Source: Lachnoclostridium sp. UBA1308 (GTDB lineage Bacteria; Bacillota; Clostridia; Lachnospirales; Lachnospiraceae). From it: a stretch of DNA of 43,257 nt. The stretch covers positions 7,850-51,106 of the forward strand of contig DBTU01000014.1 in the NCBI GenBank assembly GCA_002307215.1, read 5' to 3'. Each line of letters opens with the position of its first letter. Within the stretch, counting starts at the first letter, position 1. The notes under the pieces were generated by a model. The model was not told the origin of the DNA, did not search any database, and saw only the letters and a program-made list of their open reading frames with translations. Made by a program: the position numbers and the translations under genes. Of the stretch, positions 43,230-43,257 are shown piece by piece.

Positions 43230-43257
43230 AATGAATCTGGGCAAGCCCAGTTCTAAA

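Noticed and set aside
43046..43234. Plus-strand 62-residue frame near the right edge
   Set aside because: No ribosome site, crosses a terminator hairpin, no recognisable features.

Overview
The window looks like a piece of a low-GC, spore-forming Firmicute chromosome, most likely Lachnospiraceae (Lachnoclostridium/Anaerocolumna-like). This is inferred from the strong GGAGG ribosome binding sites, tandem CotH proteins, a LysM-GH18 spore-type protein, a BlaI/M56 pair and a clostridial-type arabinose operon. Most genes are on the minus strand. Several start codons were moved inward from the longest open frame because a GGAGG-like site sits directly in front of an internal ATG.

Layout. 0-4.4 kb: a gene remnant with a perfect hairpin, then two tandem secreted CotH-kinase-like proteins. 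4.4-10.1 kb: L-arabinose utilisation, araA-araD-araB plus an AraC-type regulator. 10.4-19.8 kb: a catabolic cluster divergent around a PucR-type regulator. Its minus arm holds two 2-hydroxyacid dehydrogenases, an AEC transporter, an aminotransferase, a FAD oxidoreductase and a permease; its plus arm holds the regulator and an Asp/Glu-racemase-like protein. The cluster carries a repeated operator-like palindrome at three places, and two of its promoters are near-identical in geometry. The substrate is unknown. 19.9-25.7 kb: BlaI/M56 sensor pair, a small secreted two-repeat protein, a GH13 glucosidase coupled to a Nudix hydrolase, and a second MutT-like Nudix protein.

25.9-43.3 kb is a defence-island-like region. 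It holds a broken AlbA_2-type regulator, a PLD-helicase-DUF3427 protein next to a NERD-HRDC protein, a LysM-GH18 protein and a DUF1835 protein. Then come a complete Wadjet operon (jetABCD, with a JetA that is not the DUF3375 type), remnants of a DUF4143 ATPase and of a transposase-like gene, and finally an antiphage dCTP-deaminase-like gene translationally coupled to a 59-residue zinc-ribbon protein.

The most unusual signal is non-coding. Two unannotated elements (10121-10273 and 40213-40406) share a conserved core and conserved bulge, but have different, internally complementary outer stems. Each lies just upstream of a good minus-strand promoter (araC-type regulator; jetABCD). This is what a covarying structured RNA or a hairpin-type mobile element would look like. 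A second recurrent oddity is short tandem repeats of exact period (16, 18, 19 bp) that sit at or just after stop codons.
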